Positions 28,736-37,589 of a stretch of DNA of 60,058 bases are shown piece by piece. Both the position numbers and the translations under genes were made by a program. How positions within the stretch are numbered: position 1 is the first letter of the stretch; every line of letters begins with the position of its first letter. Source of the DNA: Cohnella luojiensis (GTDB taxonomy: Bacteria; Bacillota; Bacilli; Paenibacillales; Paenibacillaceae); NCBI RefSeq assembly GCF_004564235.1, contig NZ_SOMN01000015.1, positions 1 to 60,058 of the forward strand, in the 5' to 3' direction. Under the pieces are notes generated by a model. That model ran no database searches, was not told the origin of the DNA, and saw nothing but the letters and a program-made list of their open reading frames with translations.

Positions 28736-28909
28736 CGGCGATCGGACCCGCAGCATTGGCTGCTTGATTCGATCAACAAGCTCCAGCATGGCGAAAGTTT
28801 CGGTAGTTTAGGCTTGCACCTGGCCATCTTGCTTGGCTTCGCCGCCGCATTCGCTTTGATCGCCATCTATTGCTTCAGCCGCAATAACGATACCCGATTG
28901 TTCGTATAG
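28736..28909 (+). pseudogene. C-terminal remnant of an ABC-2 type permease
   Basis: An open stretch of 57 codons ending in TAG at 28909. It encodes a PQHWLLDSINKLQHG segment and then one strong membrane helix (HLAILLGFAAAFALIAIYCF), which is the typical last helix of ABC-2 exporter permeases. There is no start codon or ribosome-binding site, and an in-frame stop at 28733 falls at the edge of the TnpB element. The rest of the gene is missing from the window, so insertion was accompanied by loss of sequence. Confidence 0.65.
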
Positions 28910-28910
28910 A

Positions 28911-28961
28911 AAAGAAAAAGGGGTTGTTCCCGAGGTCCGCATGGACTTTTAGGAACAACCC
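28911..28961 (-). terminator. terminator after ywhD
   Basis: On the minus strand GGGTTGTTCC pairs with GGAACAACCC around a 21-nt loop, followed by CCTTTTTCTTTT. Confidence 0.8.
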
Positions 28962-28971
28962 TATTTCAATA

Positions 28972-29475
28972 TTAAGCGAGTAAATCCTTCAGAGCTTGGG
29001 GAGAATTATCCCACCATTCCTGATTGTGTTCTACTAGCAACTTTCGTAGAGCTTCCTTCTCCACTGGGCCGATATTATCTAACATATATTTGCGCTTGAG
29101 AGAAGCATCAAGACGGTTTACGTGATCCGGGAGCAGCTTCCAGCCCTTTCTGGCTTCCGCGTCGATCAGCATTTCGCAAGAGGTCGCGCCTGCGTAATAA
29201 GGTCCGTTTTCATTGCGATCGACGGCCACCCATACGATCCATGCGGGACGTCCGTTAGGAACGATCGCTTTGTCCGGGGAAAATTTGATGCCCTTCTCGA
29301 TCTTGCTCTTCGCGTGCATGGCGCCGACATCGATATAAGCTTCGCCTTCGTCGATAATGACGCAGGACACCTGGCTCAAATCGATCGTACCCGCCCCGAA
29401 ACCTCTGTGTTCCTTGTTGCTGACTACGTTAAGCGCTAGTTTCTTTTTCTCGACCGGTTTGTCCTGATTGTCCAT
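28972..29475 (-). CDS. ywhD: YwhD family protein
   Basis: A soluble protein of 167 residues with no signal or membrane segment. The family is known in Bacillales from genome projects; its function is not established. Conserved-looking features include LNVVSNKEHRGFGAGTIDL near the N-terminus and a C-terminal helix with HNQEWWDNSP. The start is taken as ATG 29475, six bases after AGGAGG; the ATG at 29481 touches that site. In B. subtilis ywhD is next to pbpG and speE; here TnpB and repeats have been added between them. Confidence 0.88.
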   Translation of the reverse strand: MDNQDKPVEKKKLALNVVSNKEHRGFGAGTIDLSQVSCVIIDEGEAYIDVGAMHAKSKIEKGIKFSPDKAIVPNGRPAWIVWVAVDRNENGPYYAGATSCEMLIDAEARKGWKLLPDHVNRLDASLKRKYMLDNIGPVEKEALRKLLVEHNQEWWDNSPQALKDLLA

Positions 29476-29715
29476 GTTCATCCTCCTGCATATCCAGTTA
29501 AATATGAAAAAAACCGGGCTCCAGACCCCTTAATATCGAGATCTACCCGCTTTCTCTTGCTTGCTTATGGATGGGAACGTGTGTTCTACCTATTTTAGGC
29601 AATCCTGTACTCAACATCATAACAAACCGGAAAACATAAGTCTATTGTTTTTCTCGAAAATAAGCCACAATAAGTGAATAATATTATTTATCGCATGCAA
29701 GGAGGCACCGTTATT

Positions 29716-31821
29716 ATGATTTCGCAGAACCCCACGCATCAGGAAGAGCATCGTCGGCTTCAAGACACTTTTCAGGAAATCGACAAGCAACGCTCCGATA
29801 TCGGCCCTGTCTATCGAGGCAAAGATTACGTCGAACAATTGCTTGAAGCCAAGAGAGAGGAATCCCGCCAGCGGCTGGACTTGCTAGACAACGAGCCTTA
29901 CTTCGGGCGACTGGACTTTCAGGAAGAGGGCAAAGAGGCTCCCCTTCCCTTGTACATCGGCAAACGCGGCTTAGACCGCAAAGAGACCGGCGAACCCTAC
30001 GTCATAGACTGGAGAGCTCCGGTAGCAAGCTTGTTCTACTCTTTCACCGGAGGCGACGCACCGGTAACCTATGAGGCTCCCGATGGCACGATTCAAGGCG
30101 ACATTTACCGCAAACGCAACTTATCCATCCGGGACAAAACGCTTGGGCGGATCGTGGACAGTTACGAGCGCGGGGGAGACAATATCGGGCTGAACGACGA
30201 GTTTCTTCTATATAAGCTCGGCGACAAGAAGGATAATCGTCTGCGCGATATCGTGTCCACCATCCAAGCCGAGCAGGATCTGATTATCAGGGCACCCCGT
30301 TACAAGGCTCTTATCATTCAAGGGGCTGCAGGATCGGGAAAAACTACGGTCGCCTTGCATCGCTTGGCATTCCTTCTTTATCAGTATCAACAGCAAATCC
30401 GCGCGGAACGAATGATTATTTTCGCGCCGAACACGATGTTCCTCGATTATATCTCCGGCGTGCTTCCGGAGCTCGGAGTCGGCAACGTAAAACAGACGAC
30501 TTTCGCGGAGTGGGCGTTGGATCGACTCGACGCGAACGTCCGGTTGGCAAAAGGGACTACGGAGGGGAATGCCTGGTTCTCTCTCGAAGGAACCAGACCG
30601 CCTATCACCGACGATACTCCGGGACGGTTTAAGGGTTCTCTTGCTTTCAAGTCGCTCCTGGACGAGAGACTTAAGGAATATGCGGAGAACTTCCTGGCGG
30701 ATCAGCCTTTCGAGGCTTGGGAGGGCCGCGTCTTATCGGGCGAAATGATCCGAGAATGGTTCGAGGTCGAATATCGCCATTATCCGCTGGCCGCTCGTCG
30801 GGAAAGGTTATCCGCGCGGATCAACCGTTGGCTGGAGATGCAGCTTACGAACATCGGCGATCCGAAAATTCGCAAGGACAAGAGCAAGACGGGCAAGCAA
30901 CGGCTTCGCGCCTATATGAACAAGTTGCCGAAAGCCGATGCTCTCTCGTTCTATCAAAGTATTTTCGCCTCGGGCGTTAAGATCGGCATTCCGAAAAAAG
31001 TACTTGATGCCACGCAGAAGGATTTGAAAAAAGGCTTCGTCCACCCCGAAGACTTACCTGCGCTAGTTTGGATCCACTATGTATTCAACGGTACGGAGAA
31101 TCTGGCTTTCGATCACGTGGTCGTGGACGAGGCGCAGGACGTCTCTCCTCTGCAAATCGTGCTCCTGAATACCTTCATGAACGAGCCTTCGTTCACGATT
31201 CTCGGGGATTTGGCGCAGGGTATTCATGCTTACCGAGGCGTTCAGCGCTGGGATGAGCTCTCCGCCGTGTTCAGCGAAGAGCATAACTCTTACCACGTGT
31301 TGAGGCAAAGCTACCGGTCCACATTGGAGATCATCGAATTCGCCAATCGAATCCTTCCGCATACGGACACGGGACTCCCTCCTGCGGAACCCGTATTCCG
31401 GAGCGGAGAACCTGTCGAAGTCATCCAATTGGAACGCGAAGAGGAGAAGATCCCTTTCATCCGCGACTTCATTAGCGACAATCAGGGGCGAGGAATGCGA
31501 ACGATTGCGATTATCGGCCGTACGGACGAGGAATGCTCGCATCTCCACGAAAAAATGGCGCAAGCCGGCATAGAAGCCAACCTGATATCCGAAGGGCAAG
31601 CCCAATATCGCGGAGGCATCACCGTCGTGCCCGTCTATCTGGCGAAAGGACTCGAATTCGATGCCGTATTGGTTACTAACGTGAACGATAGGCAATACGC
31701 TTTGACCCCACAGGATGCAAAGCTGCTATACGTCGGTTGCACCCGCGCGCTTCACCGATTGACGCTGATTCATCTTGGAGCATTAACCCCTCTGCTTAAT
31801 GATGAAGGAGCCGTCTCATAG
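29716..31821 (+). CDS. helD: RNA polymerase recycling helicase HelD
   Basis: A UvrD/Rep-like (SF1) ATPase of 701 residues that in B. subtilis pulls stalled RNA polymerase off DNA. The N-terminal helical arm (about 1-60, rich in Glu/Arg) is the part that enters the secondary channel. Walker A is IIQGAAGSGKTTVALHR (about 201-217) and Walker B is VVVDEAQDVSP (about 470-480). The C-terminal helicase motifs lie near GRTDEE and LAKGLEFDAVLV. The start is ATG 29716 with AAGGAGG a proper distance upstream; the longer open frame has no such site. It ends inside a bidirectional terminator. Confidence 0.93.
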   Translation: MISQNPTHQEEHRRLQDTFQEIDKQRSDIGPVYRGKDYVEQLLEAKREESRQRLDLLDNEPYFGRLDFQEEGKEAPLPLYIGKRGLDRKETGEPYVIDWRAPVASLFYSFTGGDAPVTYEAPDGTIQGDIYRKRNLSIRDKTLGRIVDSYERGGDNIGLNDEFLLYKLGDKKDNRLRDIVSTIQAEQDLIIRAPRYKALIIQGAAGSGKTTVALHRLAFLLYQYQQQIRAERMIIFAPNTMFLDYISGVLPELGVGNVKQTTFAEWALDRLDANVRLAKGTTEGNAWFSLEGTRPPITDDTPGRFKGSLAFKSLLDERLKEYAENFLADQPFEAWEGRVLSGEMIREWFEVEYRHYPLAARRERLSARINRWLEMQLTNIGDPKIRKDKSKTGKQRLRAYMNKLPKADALSFYQSIFASGVKIGIPKKVLDATQKDLKKGFVHPEDLPALVWIHYVFNGTENLAFDHVVVDEAQDVSPLQIVLLNTFMNEPSFTILGDLAQGIHAYRGVQRWDELSAVFSEEHNSYHVLRQSYRSTLEIIEFANRILPHTDTGLPPAEPVFRSGEPVEVIQLEREEEKIPFIRDFISDNQGRGMRTIAIIGRTDEECSHLHEKMAQAGIEANLISEGQAQYRGGITVVPVYLAKGLEFDAVLVTNVNDRQYALTPQDAKLLYVGCTRALHRLTLIHLGALTPLLNDEGAVS

Positions 31822-31842
31822 ATTGCTAAGACGGCTCCTTTC
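31805..31842. terminator. bidirectional terminator overlapping the helD stop
   Basis: AAGGAGCCGTCT pairs perfectly with AGACGGCTCCTT, loop 12 nt, with T/A runs on both sides. It serves helD and the convergent glycosidase operon. Confidence 0.85.
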
Positions 31843-31858
31843 GACTCCCAATGGCGAA

Positions 31859-33853
31859 TTAGCGAAGAAGAACCATCTGGTGAGCTTCCAAGCGCGGGAT
31901 TACAAACGTGACTGTACCTTCGGAATCCTTCTCGCAGGCAAGCGGCTGTTCTCCCGGAACGAGGAGCGCTTCCTGAATATTCAGCTCCCGATGTACCTTC
32001 ACTTTCACATCCGCGATTACGGGAAGATCTTCGATCAACTGAGTGTCGCCCCGTTTAATTGGATTTGCATAAAGCAAGTGCAAGACGAAATCATTCCTGC
32101 TTGCGGAACGTACAAGATTCAATTTGCCGCAGGAAGGCAGCGAAGTTTCGACCAGCCGTTCGGGAAGTAGTTGCTCTACGCACCGCAGGAACAATTCCCG
32201 ATGAAGCCGCATGCCATGGTGCCGGTACATGCGGAAGATGGGCTGCGAGATATAAATGGTTTTTCCGTGACGGATGACGGACGGATAATCAGCCTCTTCC
32301 GCAGCCGGCGCATGAAGATGCGAATTGAAAGTCGCATATGTCCGGTTAAAATAAGGACGGTATGCCTTGGCGAGCACTTCCGCGCCATTCGTACGCACCC
32401 GCCAGCCAGTCTCGTAGTTGAGGAACGGCGAAGCAATCAGATCGTCCGCCAGCCCGTTCGTGACTTGCGTATAGTCGATATCCCACGGAGATTTGCCTTC
32501 AGGGACTGCACCTACATCGACAACAAACGATGTCCTATCATCGTTCAAACCGCTTTCGTTACTGAAAATCACCTTGCCTCCGGTTGCCGAAAACATCTCC
32601 AGCTTCGCTTGAAGCTCAGTAGATATTCTCGCATAGTCCGGCACGATAAGCAGCTTGTAACGGGAGAAATCCATCTTCTCGTCAACGATGTCGAAGAGAT
32701 AATGCGCTTCTTCAAGCATCATATACGCGCCCATATCGCTGTCACGGAAGGAACCGTCCCTGTTCACCGCGACGGTGGACAGAATGGCGATTTCAGCTAC
32801 GGGTTCGGTATTGGAGCACCATTGCTCCTTCATCTCGACGTCCCGATAGGCTTCTCCGATCAAACGGTAGGTTTCTTCGTCCATGATGCCGTTCGGATGA
32901 AGCTGATCCCCGATGCAGCACTTTGCGCCGAAGGCGATGATCTGACTGCATTCAAACCGAAGCGCTGCAGGATGTTTAAATCCGCCGAATTCACCCCACG
33001 ACTTATGGAACTTTCCGGTCATCCCCAGGTAATCCATTCCGAGATTGCGGACATAGCGGGCAAAGCTCGTAAAGTAATCATATCCCCATCCCCCCGATGG
33101 GAGCGATTCGATATCGTAGTGGGAGTAATAGGGATACATCTCGTTCATCCCGATCCGCTCCGTACAGCAATTATGGTACACCTTCGCGGAAGGTTCGATG
33201 CTCCAGATCAGCTCGGATGTCCGTTGTAAATAATTCAGGTATACCCTCTTTGCAAGCTGTTTCCGGTCAGCTTCGTTAGAAGGATCCAGGCCTTCCCTGC
33301 TCATTTGTTCCTTACAGAATGAACACAGGCACGGATATTCTCCGACAATATCGTAGAAAATGCCGACCGGTTGAAACCTTTCCATAACCTCGCGGGTATA
33401 CGCAAGAATATAATCGAGATACGGGGTATTCAGGCAAAGCATATGCCAGCCTGACCACCCTTGCGGACGAGGCGTATCCGGCGAAGCATCCGGAGGACCG
33501 TAAAGGTCCCCCGATTCCGAAACGACGATCCATTCCGGATGCTCTCGCGCAGCCAATTCGTTAAACCCGACGGTAATATAGATCGGAGCATCAATATCGT
33601 TCTTTTTGCATGCGCTGACCATACGGCTTAGGAGGTTCGTTGCCAAATGAGGGTGCGCCTTGCCGACCTTGGTATCGAAATAGCTCCAACCGTGGTGGCA
33701 CATTGCAAAAACATTGACCGTATCCGCTCTCGCTTGGCGAAGGGAAGTGATGAACTGCTCCTCCGAGAAATCTTTGCCGACGTCCCGAATGTGCTCGGAG
33801 GTATGGAAATCGAGATGCACCTGCCTATAACGTATGGGATCGAATCTGTTCAA
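31859..33853 (-). CDS. GHL6-type putative glycoside hydrolase with beta-galactosidase trimerisation-like domain
   Basis: A cytoplasmic enzyme of about 664 residues without signal peptide. The N-terminal half is a TIM-barrel-like domain of the hypothetical glycosyl hydrolase 6 type, with the Cys cluster EYPCLCSFCKEQM near 175-187. The middle part (about 385-480) resembles the trimerisation domain of GH42 beta-galactosidases. The substrate is unknown. The TTG at 33853 is preferred, with AGGAGTGAG eight bases upstream, over the GTG at 33862. It follows a sugar-binding lipoprotein by 32 bp and two permease genes, so it likely acts on the oligosaccharide they import. Confidence 0.8.
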   Translation of the reverse strand: MNRFDPIRYRQVHLDFHTSEHIRDVGKDFSEEQFITSLRQARADTVNVFAMCHHGWSYFDTKVGKAHPHLATNLLSRMVSACKKNDIDAPIYITVGFNELAAREHPEWIVVSESGDLYGPPDASPDTPRPQGWSGWHMLCLNTPYLDYILAYTREVMERFQPVGIFYDIVGEYPCLCSFCKEQMSREGLDPSNEADRKQLAKRVYLNYLQRTSELIWSIEPSAKVYHNCCTERIGMNEMYPYYSHYDIESLPSGGWGYDYFTSFARYVRNLGMDYLGMTGKFHKSWGEFGGFKHPAALRFECSQIIAFGAKCCIGDQLHPNGIMDEETYRLIGEAYRDVEMKEQWCSNTEPVAEIAILSTVAVNRDGSFRDSDMGAYMMLEEAHYLFDIVDEKMDFSRYKLLIVPDYARISTELQAKLEMFSATGGKVIFSNESGLNDDRTSFVVDVGAVPEGKSPWDIDYTQVTNGLADDLIASPFLNYETGWRVRTNGAEVLAKAYRPYFNRTYATFNSHLHAPAAEEADYPSVIRHGKTIYISQPIFRMYRHHGMRLHRELFLRCVEQLLPERLVETSLPSCGKLNLVRSASRNDFVLHLLYANPIKRGDTQLIEDLPVIADVKVKVHRELNIQEALLVPGEQPLACEKDSEGTVTFVIPRLEAHQMVLLR

Positions 33854-33884
33854 CGCGCTCACTCCTGTCCAAGAGTACTTCGGA

Positions 33885-35552
33885 TTATTTTTTATACTTG
33901 CTATCGTATACTCCTTGATAAATAGACAAGTAATGATCCAGCTTCATTTTTGCTAGATTATCTAAATACGAATCCCAGTCTTTATCCAAGTCGGCATCGC
34001 CGGTGACGAACCGGGCAATCATTTCGTTGACGTAATCGTTAATCGTCTTGGACAAATCCGCGATCTCTATCGCTTCGTCGTTGGTGAAGAACAACGGGGG
34101 CAGTACTTGCTCAGGCTTCTGCTTATATGGCTCGTAATTGTTTTTGGCTTCCTCGTACATGACGATTTCCAGCGGTTTTTCCGGGTTCGCCACCTCGCCT
34201 AAACGCAAGTCGTTGGTGCGTAGGGACGGTCCTGTTTGACCCCAGTTGAAATTCTGCACTTGCCCCCAGCTGGCTATCTGTTTCCACTTGGCCTGCTTTC
34301 CATTAATGCCCATTTCACCGTCTTCTGCTTTGACCCATTCGGTCCCCGGACGTCCGATGACGGACCGAAGCGTAACCTCTTCATTATACAAATAGTCGGC
34401 TAACCGGAACGCGGCTTCGGGATGTTTACTGGATTTCGTAATGAGATAGGAACCGCCGCCGACCATGTGATAAGCTTCGAAGGGTGCGATCTGCAAACCG
34501 TTTGGTCCTTTAAGGGGCGGAACGGTCTTGTATTCCAGCCAGCGGTTGCTTGCTCCGTAAAATTCGCTGAAGACGCCCATATGCATGCCCGCCGTGACAC
34601 CCATAATGGCCATGTCGGGGTTCTCGCCAAGCTGTTTTAATTGATTCTCGTCCTGAGTCAACGATTGAGGGTCAAGCAGCTTTTCCCGGTACAGCTTGTT
34701 CAGAAAAGCTAGCCCCTCGCGCCATTCCGGCTTATTGAAAGGAACGACTACTTTGCCGTTCTCCAGGTACATCCTGTCGCCGCCGGGATTATAGGTAAAA
34801 GCATTCATCAGGAACGAATCGATGCTGGCGTAGAAGCCGGTTGGTGATCCGGACAGTGGAATTTCATCCGCTTTACCGTTGCCGTTCGGGTCTTTTTCCT
34901 TAAACGCTTTCAACATCTCGTAAAACTCATCCGTTGTCGCAGGCATTTGCAAATCGAGCTTATCCAGCCATGGCTGATAGACCCACATTCTGCGCGGAAG
35001 CGTACAATGGAAGCATTCGTTCGTATGGGGCAAGGCATAAATATTGCCATCCGGCGCCGTTATCGTATCCTTGACGACTGGCATCTGCTCGAACATCTTT
35101 TTCGTCTCGAAGCCGTATTTGTCGATCAATTCATTAAGCGGCAGGAAGATTCCCTGACTTCCATAGATCATCTGCTGCGCGTTGGAAACGCCGAATCCCA
35201 TGATGACATCGGGCAAATCCTCTCCGCTCGATAGAACGAGATTCAGCTTTTCCGCCGAGGACTTGCTCGGTACGACATCCCATTCGATATGGATATTCGT
35301 TTTTTCCTCTAAATATTTCGTGAATTCATTGGTGGCGAATTCTTCGACGACCGGATTGGCCGGAACCATTACGCGAATGGTTGTTTTCTGCTCGGTTATA
35401 GGCAGTTGTCCGGCTGCGGTAACAGGTTCGGTACCGGATTGTGCTCCTGTAGGCGCATTCACGCCCGTATCGTTGTTCGATTTCGAGCAAGCGCTGAGAA
35501 GTGTCGTGCCCAGTATTGCAATCGCGAACAAGACCGACATATTTTTTTTCAT
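33885..35552 (-). CDS. extracellular solute-binding lipoprotein (LplA-like, carbohydrate ABC importer)
   Basis: A family 1-type binding protein of 555 residues. The N-terminal signal ends in the lipobox LLSAC (Cys at about 22), followed by a Ser/Asn/Gly/Thr-rich linker. The length and segments such as WQQIASWGQ-like and the C-terminal tail fit the long LplA/YtcQ group of Bacillales, which bind plant or host oligosaccharides. GGGAGGG precedes the ATG. It is the third gene of the permease-permease-lipoprotein-hydrolase operon. Ligand unknown. Confidence 0.9.
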   Translation of the reverse strand: MKKNMSVLFAIAILGTTLLSACSKSNNDTGVNAPTGAQSGTEPVTAAGQLPITEQKTTIRVMVPANPVVEEFATNEFTKYLEEKTNIHIEWDVVPSKSSAEKLNLVLSSGEDLPDVIMGFGVSNAQQMIYGSQGIFLPLNELIDKYGFETKKMFEQMPVVKDTITAPDGNIYALPHTNECFHCTLPRRMWVYQPWLDKLDLQMPATTDEFYEMLKAFKEKDPNGNGKADEIPLSGSPTGFYASIDSFLMNAFTYNPGGDRMYLENGKVVVPFNKPEWREGLAFLNKLYREKLLDPQSLTQDENQLKQLGENPDMAIMGVTAGMHMGVFSEFYGASNRWLEYKTVPPLKGPNGLQIAPFEAYHMVGGGSYLITKSSKHPEAAFRLADYLYNEEVTLRSVIGRPGTEWVKAEDGEMGINGKQAKWKQIASWGQVQNFNWGQTGPSLRTNDLRLGEVANPEKPLEIVMYEEAKNNYEPYKQKPEQVLPPLFFTNDEAIEIADLSKTINDYVNEMIARFVTGDADLDKDWDSYLDNLAKMKLDHYLSIYQGVYDSKYKK

Positions 35553-35577
35553 TCCATAACCCTCCCCAAAGTTTTAG

Positions 35578-36474
35578 TTATCCTTTTAACGATCCGATCA
35601 TGACGCCTTTTACAAAGTGCTTCTGCACGAACGGATAAAGAAGCATGAGCGGTAAGGTGGACACGACGATGAGCGAATACTTCAGCAGCACGCGCAGAGC
35701 TTCCCGTCTAGCGGCATCCTGGATATCGCTGAGCATGAGGGCGCTCACATCGTTCTGGATGAGAATGTCGCGCAAGATGATTTGCAAGGGATACATATTT
35801 TGTTTATCCAAAAAAATAAGCGCGCTGAAAAATTGATTCCAGTGGCCAACCGCATAAAACAGGGTGATGACGGCCAGAATCGGCCCCGCTAACGGAATGA
35901 TGATTTTCCATACGTACTTAAAATCGTTGCAGCCGTCCATCTGGGCGGCTTCCAGCATTTCGGGCGGGATTGCCGTCTGAAAATAAGTGCGCGTTATGAT
36001 GACGTTCCACACGCTAAGCGCTCCGGGTAAAACCATCGCCCAAACGGTGTTTAGCATATTTAGATCCTTGACGAGAAGATAGCCGGGAATAAGGCCTCCG
36101 GAAAACATTGTCGTGAATACGAACAGAAACATAATCGCATTCTTGCCGTAAAAGTCTTTGCGCGAAAGCGGATAAGCAGCCAGCAGCGTCATAACGACGT
36201 TAATCGCCGTACCGAATGCGGTGTAATAAAAAGAGTTTAAGAATCCCGATCCGATCAACTTGTGTTTAAATACCGCCTCGTAACCCATCAAGTTCGGCTT
36301 AACCGGCCACAGCCATACTTTGCCGGAAACGACGGCAGAAGGGTCGCTAACGGAAGCGCTTAAAACAAAAATCAAGGGATACAGAATGATCAGAAAAAAA
36401 ACAGTCAGCAACGTATAATTGCTTATCGTGAACATACGGTCGCCGGCCGGTTGTTTCATCCGGACATACTCCAT
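35578..36474 (-). CDS. carbohydrate ABC transporter permease (LplC/MalG-like)
   Basis: An inner-membrane permease of 298 residues with six predicted helices. The EAA motif region, EAAQMDGCNDFKYVWKIIIP (about 200-219), docks to the ATPase. The start is ATG 36474 with AAGGAGG upstream. It is 13 bp after the partner permease. No ATPase gene is in the operon; Bacilli usually share the general sugar ATPase MsmX from elsewhere. Confidence 0.93.
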   Translation of the reverse strand: MEYVRMKQPAGDRMFTISNYTLLTVFFLIILYPLIFVLSASVSDPSAVVSGKVWLWPVKPNLMGYEAVFKHKLIGSGFLNSFYYTAFGTAINVVMTLLAAYPLSRKDFYGKNAIMFLFVFTTMFSGGLIPGYLLVKDLNMLNTVWAMVLPGALSVWNVIITRTYFQTAIPPEMLEAAQMDGCNDFKYVWKIIIPLAGPILAVITLFYAVGHWNQFFSALIFLDKQNMYPLQIILRDILIQNDVSALMLSDIQDAARREALRVLLKYSLIVVSTLPLMLLYPFVQKHFVKGVMIGSLKG

Positions 36475-36487
36475 TACGAAATCCTCC

Positions 36488-37447
36488 TTACCACAAGCTT
36501 GCCTGATTGGCTTTCTTGGCGATCTGGTTCACGGTAATAATGAGAATGAAGCCGATGATGGATTTGAACAACCCGATGGCCGCCGAATAGGAGTAATTCA
36601 TCGCTTGCGAGACCAAACCGACCTTATAAACGTAAGTATCGATGACCTCCGACGTTCGAAGATTAAGCGGATTTTGCATGAGCAGCACTTTCTCGTAACC
36701 CACGTCCAGCATGTAGCCCATGTTCAGAATGAGCAAGATTACGGCCACCGGCAATATTCCGGGCAAATCGATGTGCCACACGCGCTGGCGCTGGGACGCG
36801 CCATCCATAACCGCAGCCTCGTGCAGCGACGGATCAATGCTCGAAAGCGCCGCCAAAAAGATAATGCAATTAAATCCCGCGCTCTGCCATATGTTCGACC
36901 AGACGTAGATGGACTTAAAGTAATCGGGGTTTCCCATAAAATCTACCGTGCCGAAACCGAAAGCTTGCAAAATATTATTGATAAGCCCGTTTCGCGGATC
37001 GAGCAGCTCGAACATCAGCCCGACCATTACAACGGTAGATATAAAATGGGGGGCATAGGTAATCATCTGCACCGTCTTTTTGAACCAGCGAACCCGAATA
37101 TAATTGAGGCTAAGCGCGAGTAAAATCGGGAACGAGAACCCTGCGGCAAGGTTATAGAAATTGAGAACCAGCGTATTTTTGATTACTTTCACGAACTCGT
37201 ACGAATGGACAAAACGTTCGAAATGTTTGAGTCCCACCCATTCGCTGCCCCATATCCCTCTCGTTACCACAAAATCCTTGAACGCGATCAGTGCCCCGTA
37301 CATCGGAACATACTTAAACACGATAAGGTATAGGAACGGAAGCGACATCAGTACATACAGCTGCCAAACCCTCCGTATTTTCTGGCCGGCCGATGCAATC
37401 GGAAAAGTCTTTCCAGTCGAACTGGAAGTCATTCGAAGCGCTTTCAT
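36488..37447 (-). CDS. sugar ABC transporter permease (LplB/UgpA-like)
   Basis: Partner permease of 319 residues with six helices and the EAA loop HEAAVMDGASQRQRVWHIDLP split as EAAVMDGA and the following conserved segment. It forms a heterodimer with the next gene product. A start at ATG 37447 is preferred, with GGGGGTGA six bases upstream; a GTG at 37456 is possible but overlaps that site. First gene of the sugar operon, transcribed away from the AraC-type regulator gene on the same strand (142 bp apart). Confidence 0.92.
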   Translation of the reverse strand: MKALRMTSSSTGKTFPIASAGQKIRRVWQLYVLMSLPFLYLIVFKYVPMYGALIAFKDFVVTRGIWGSEWVGLKHFERFVHSYEFVKVIKNTLVLNFYNLAAGFSFPILLALSLNYIRVRWFKKTVQMITYAPHFISTVVMVGLMFELLDPRNGLINNILQAFGFGTVDFMGNPDYFKSIYVWSNIWQSAGFNCIIFLAALSSIDPSLHEAAVMDGASQRQRVWHIDLPGILPVAVILLILNMGYMLDVGYEKVLLMQNPLNLRTSEVIDTYVYKVGLVSQAMNYSYSAAIGLFKSIIGFILIITVNQIAKKANQASLW

Positions 37448-37589
37448 TTGTTTCACCCCCTCTCCGGTTACCTAACTATAAGAGGGGAGCGCCAAAGAAG
37501 AAATCAGCAATCGGAAAGATCATATGCAGATGTTAACATTGACCTTATTCATTTGCTTCGCGATTATTCAATCGTTAAGCTTTGAGGAA

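Noticed and set aside
32171..33229. A 352-residue frame opposite the GHL6 gene
   Set aside because: Antisense shadow; the minus-strand gene has clear family features and operon context.
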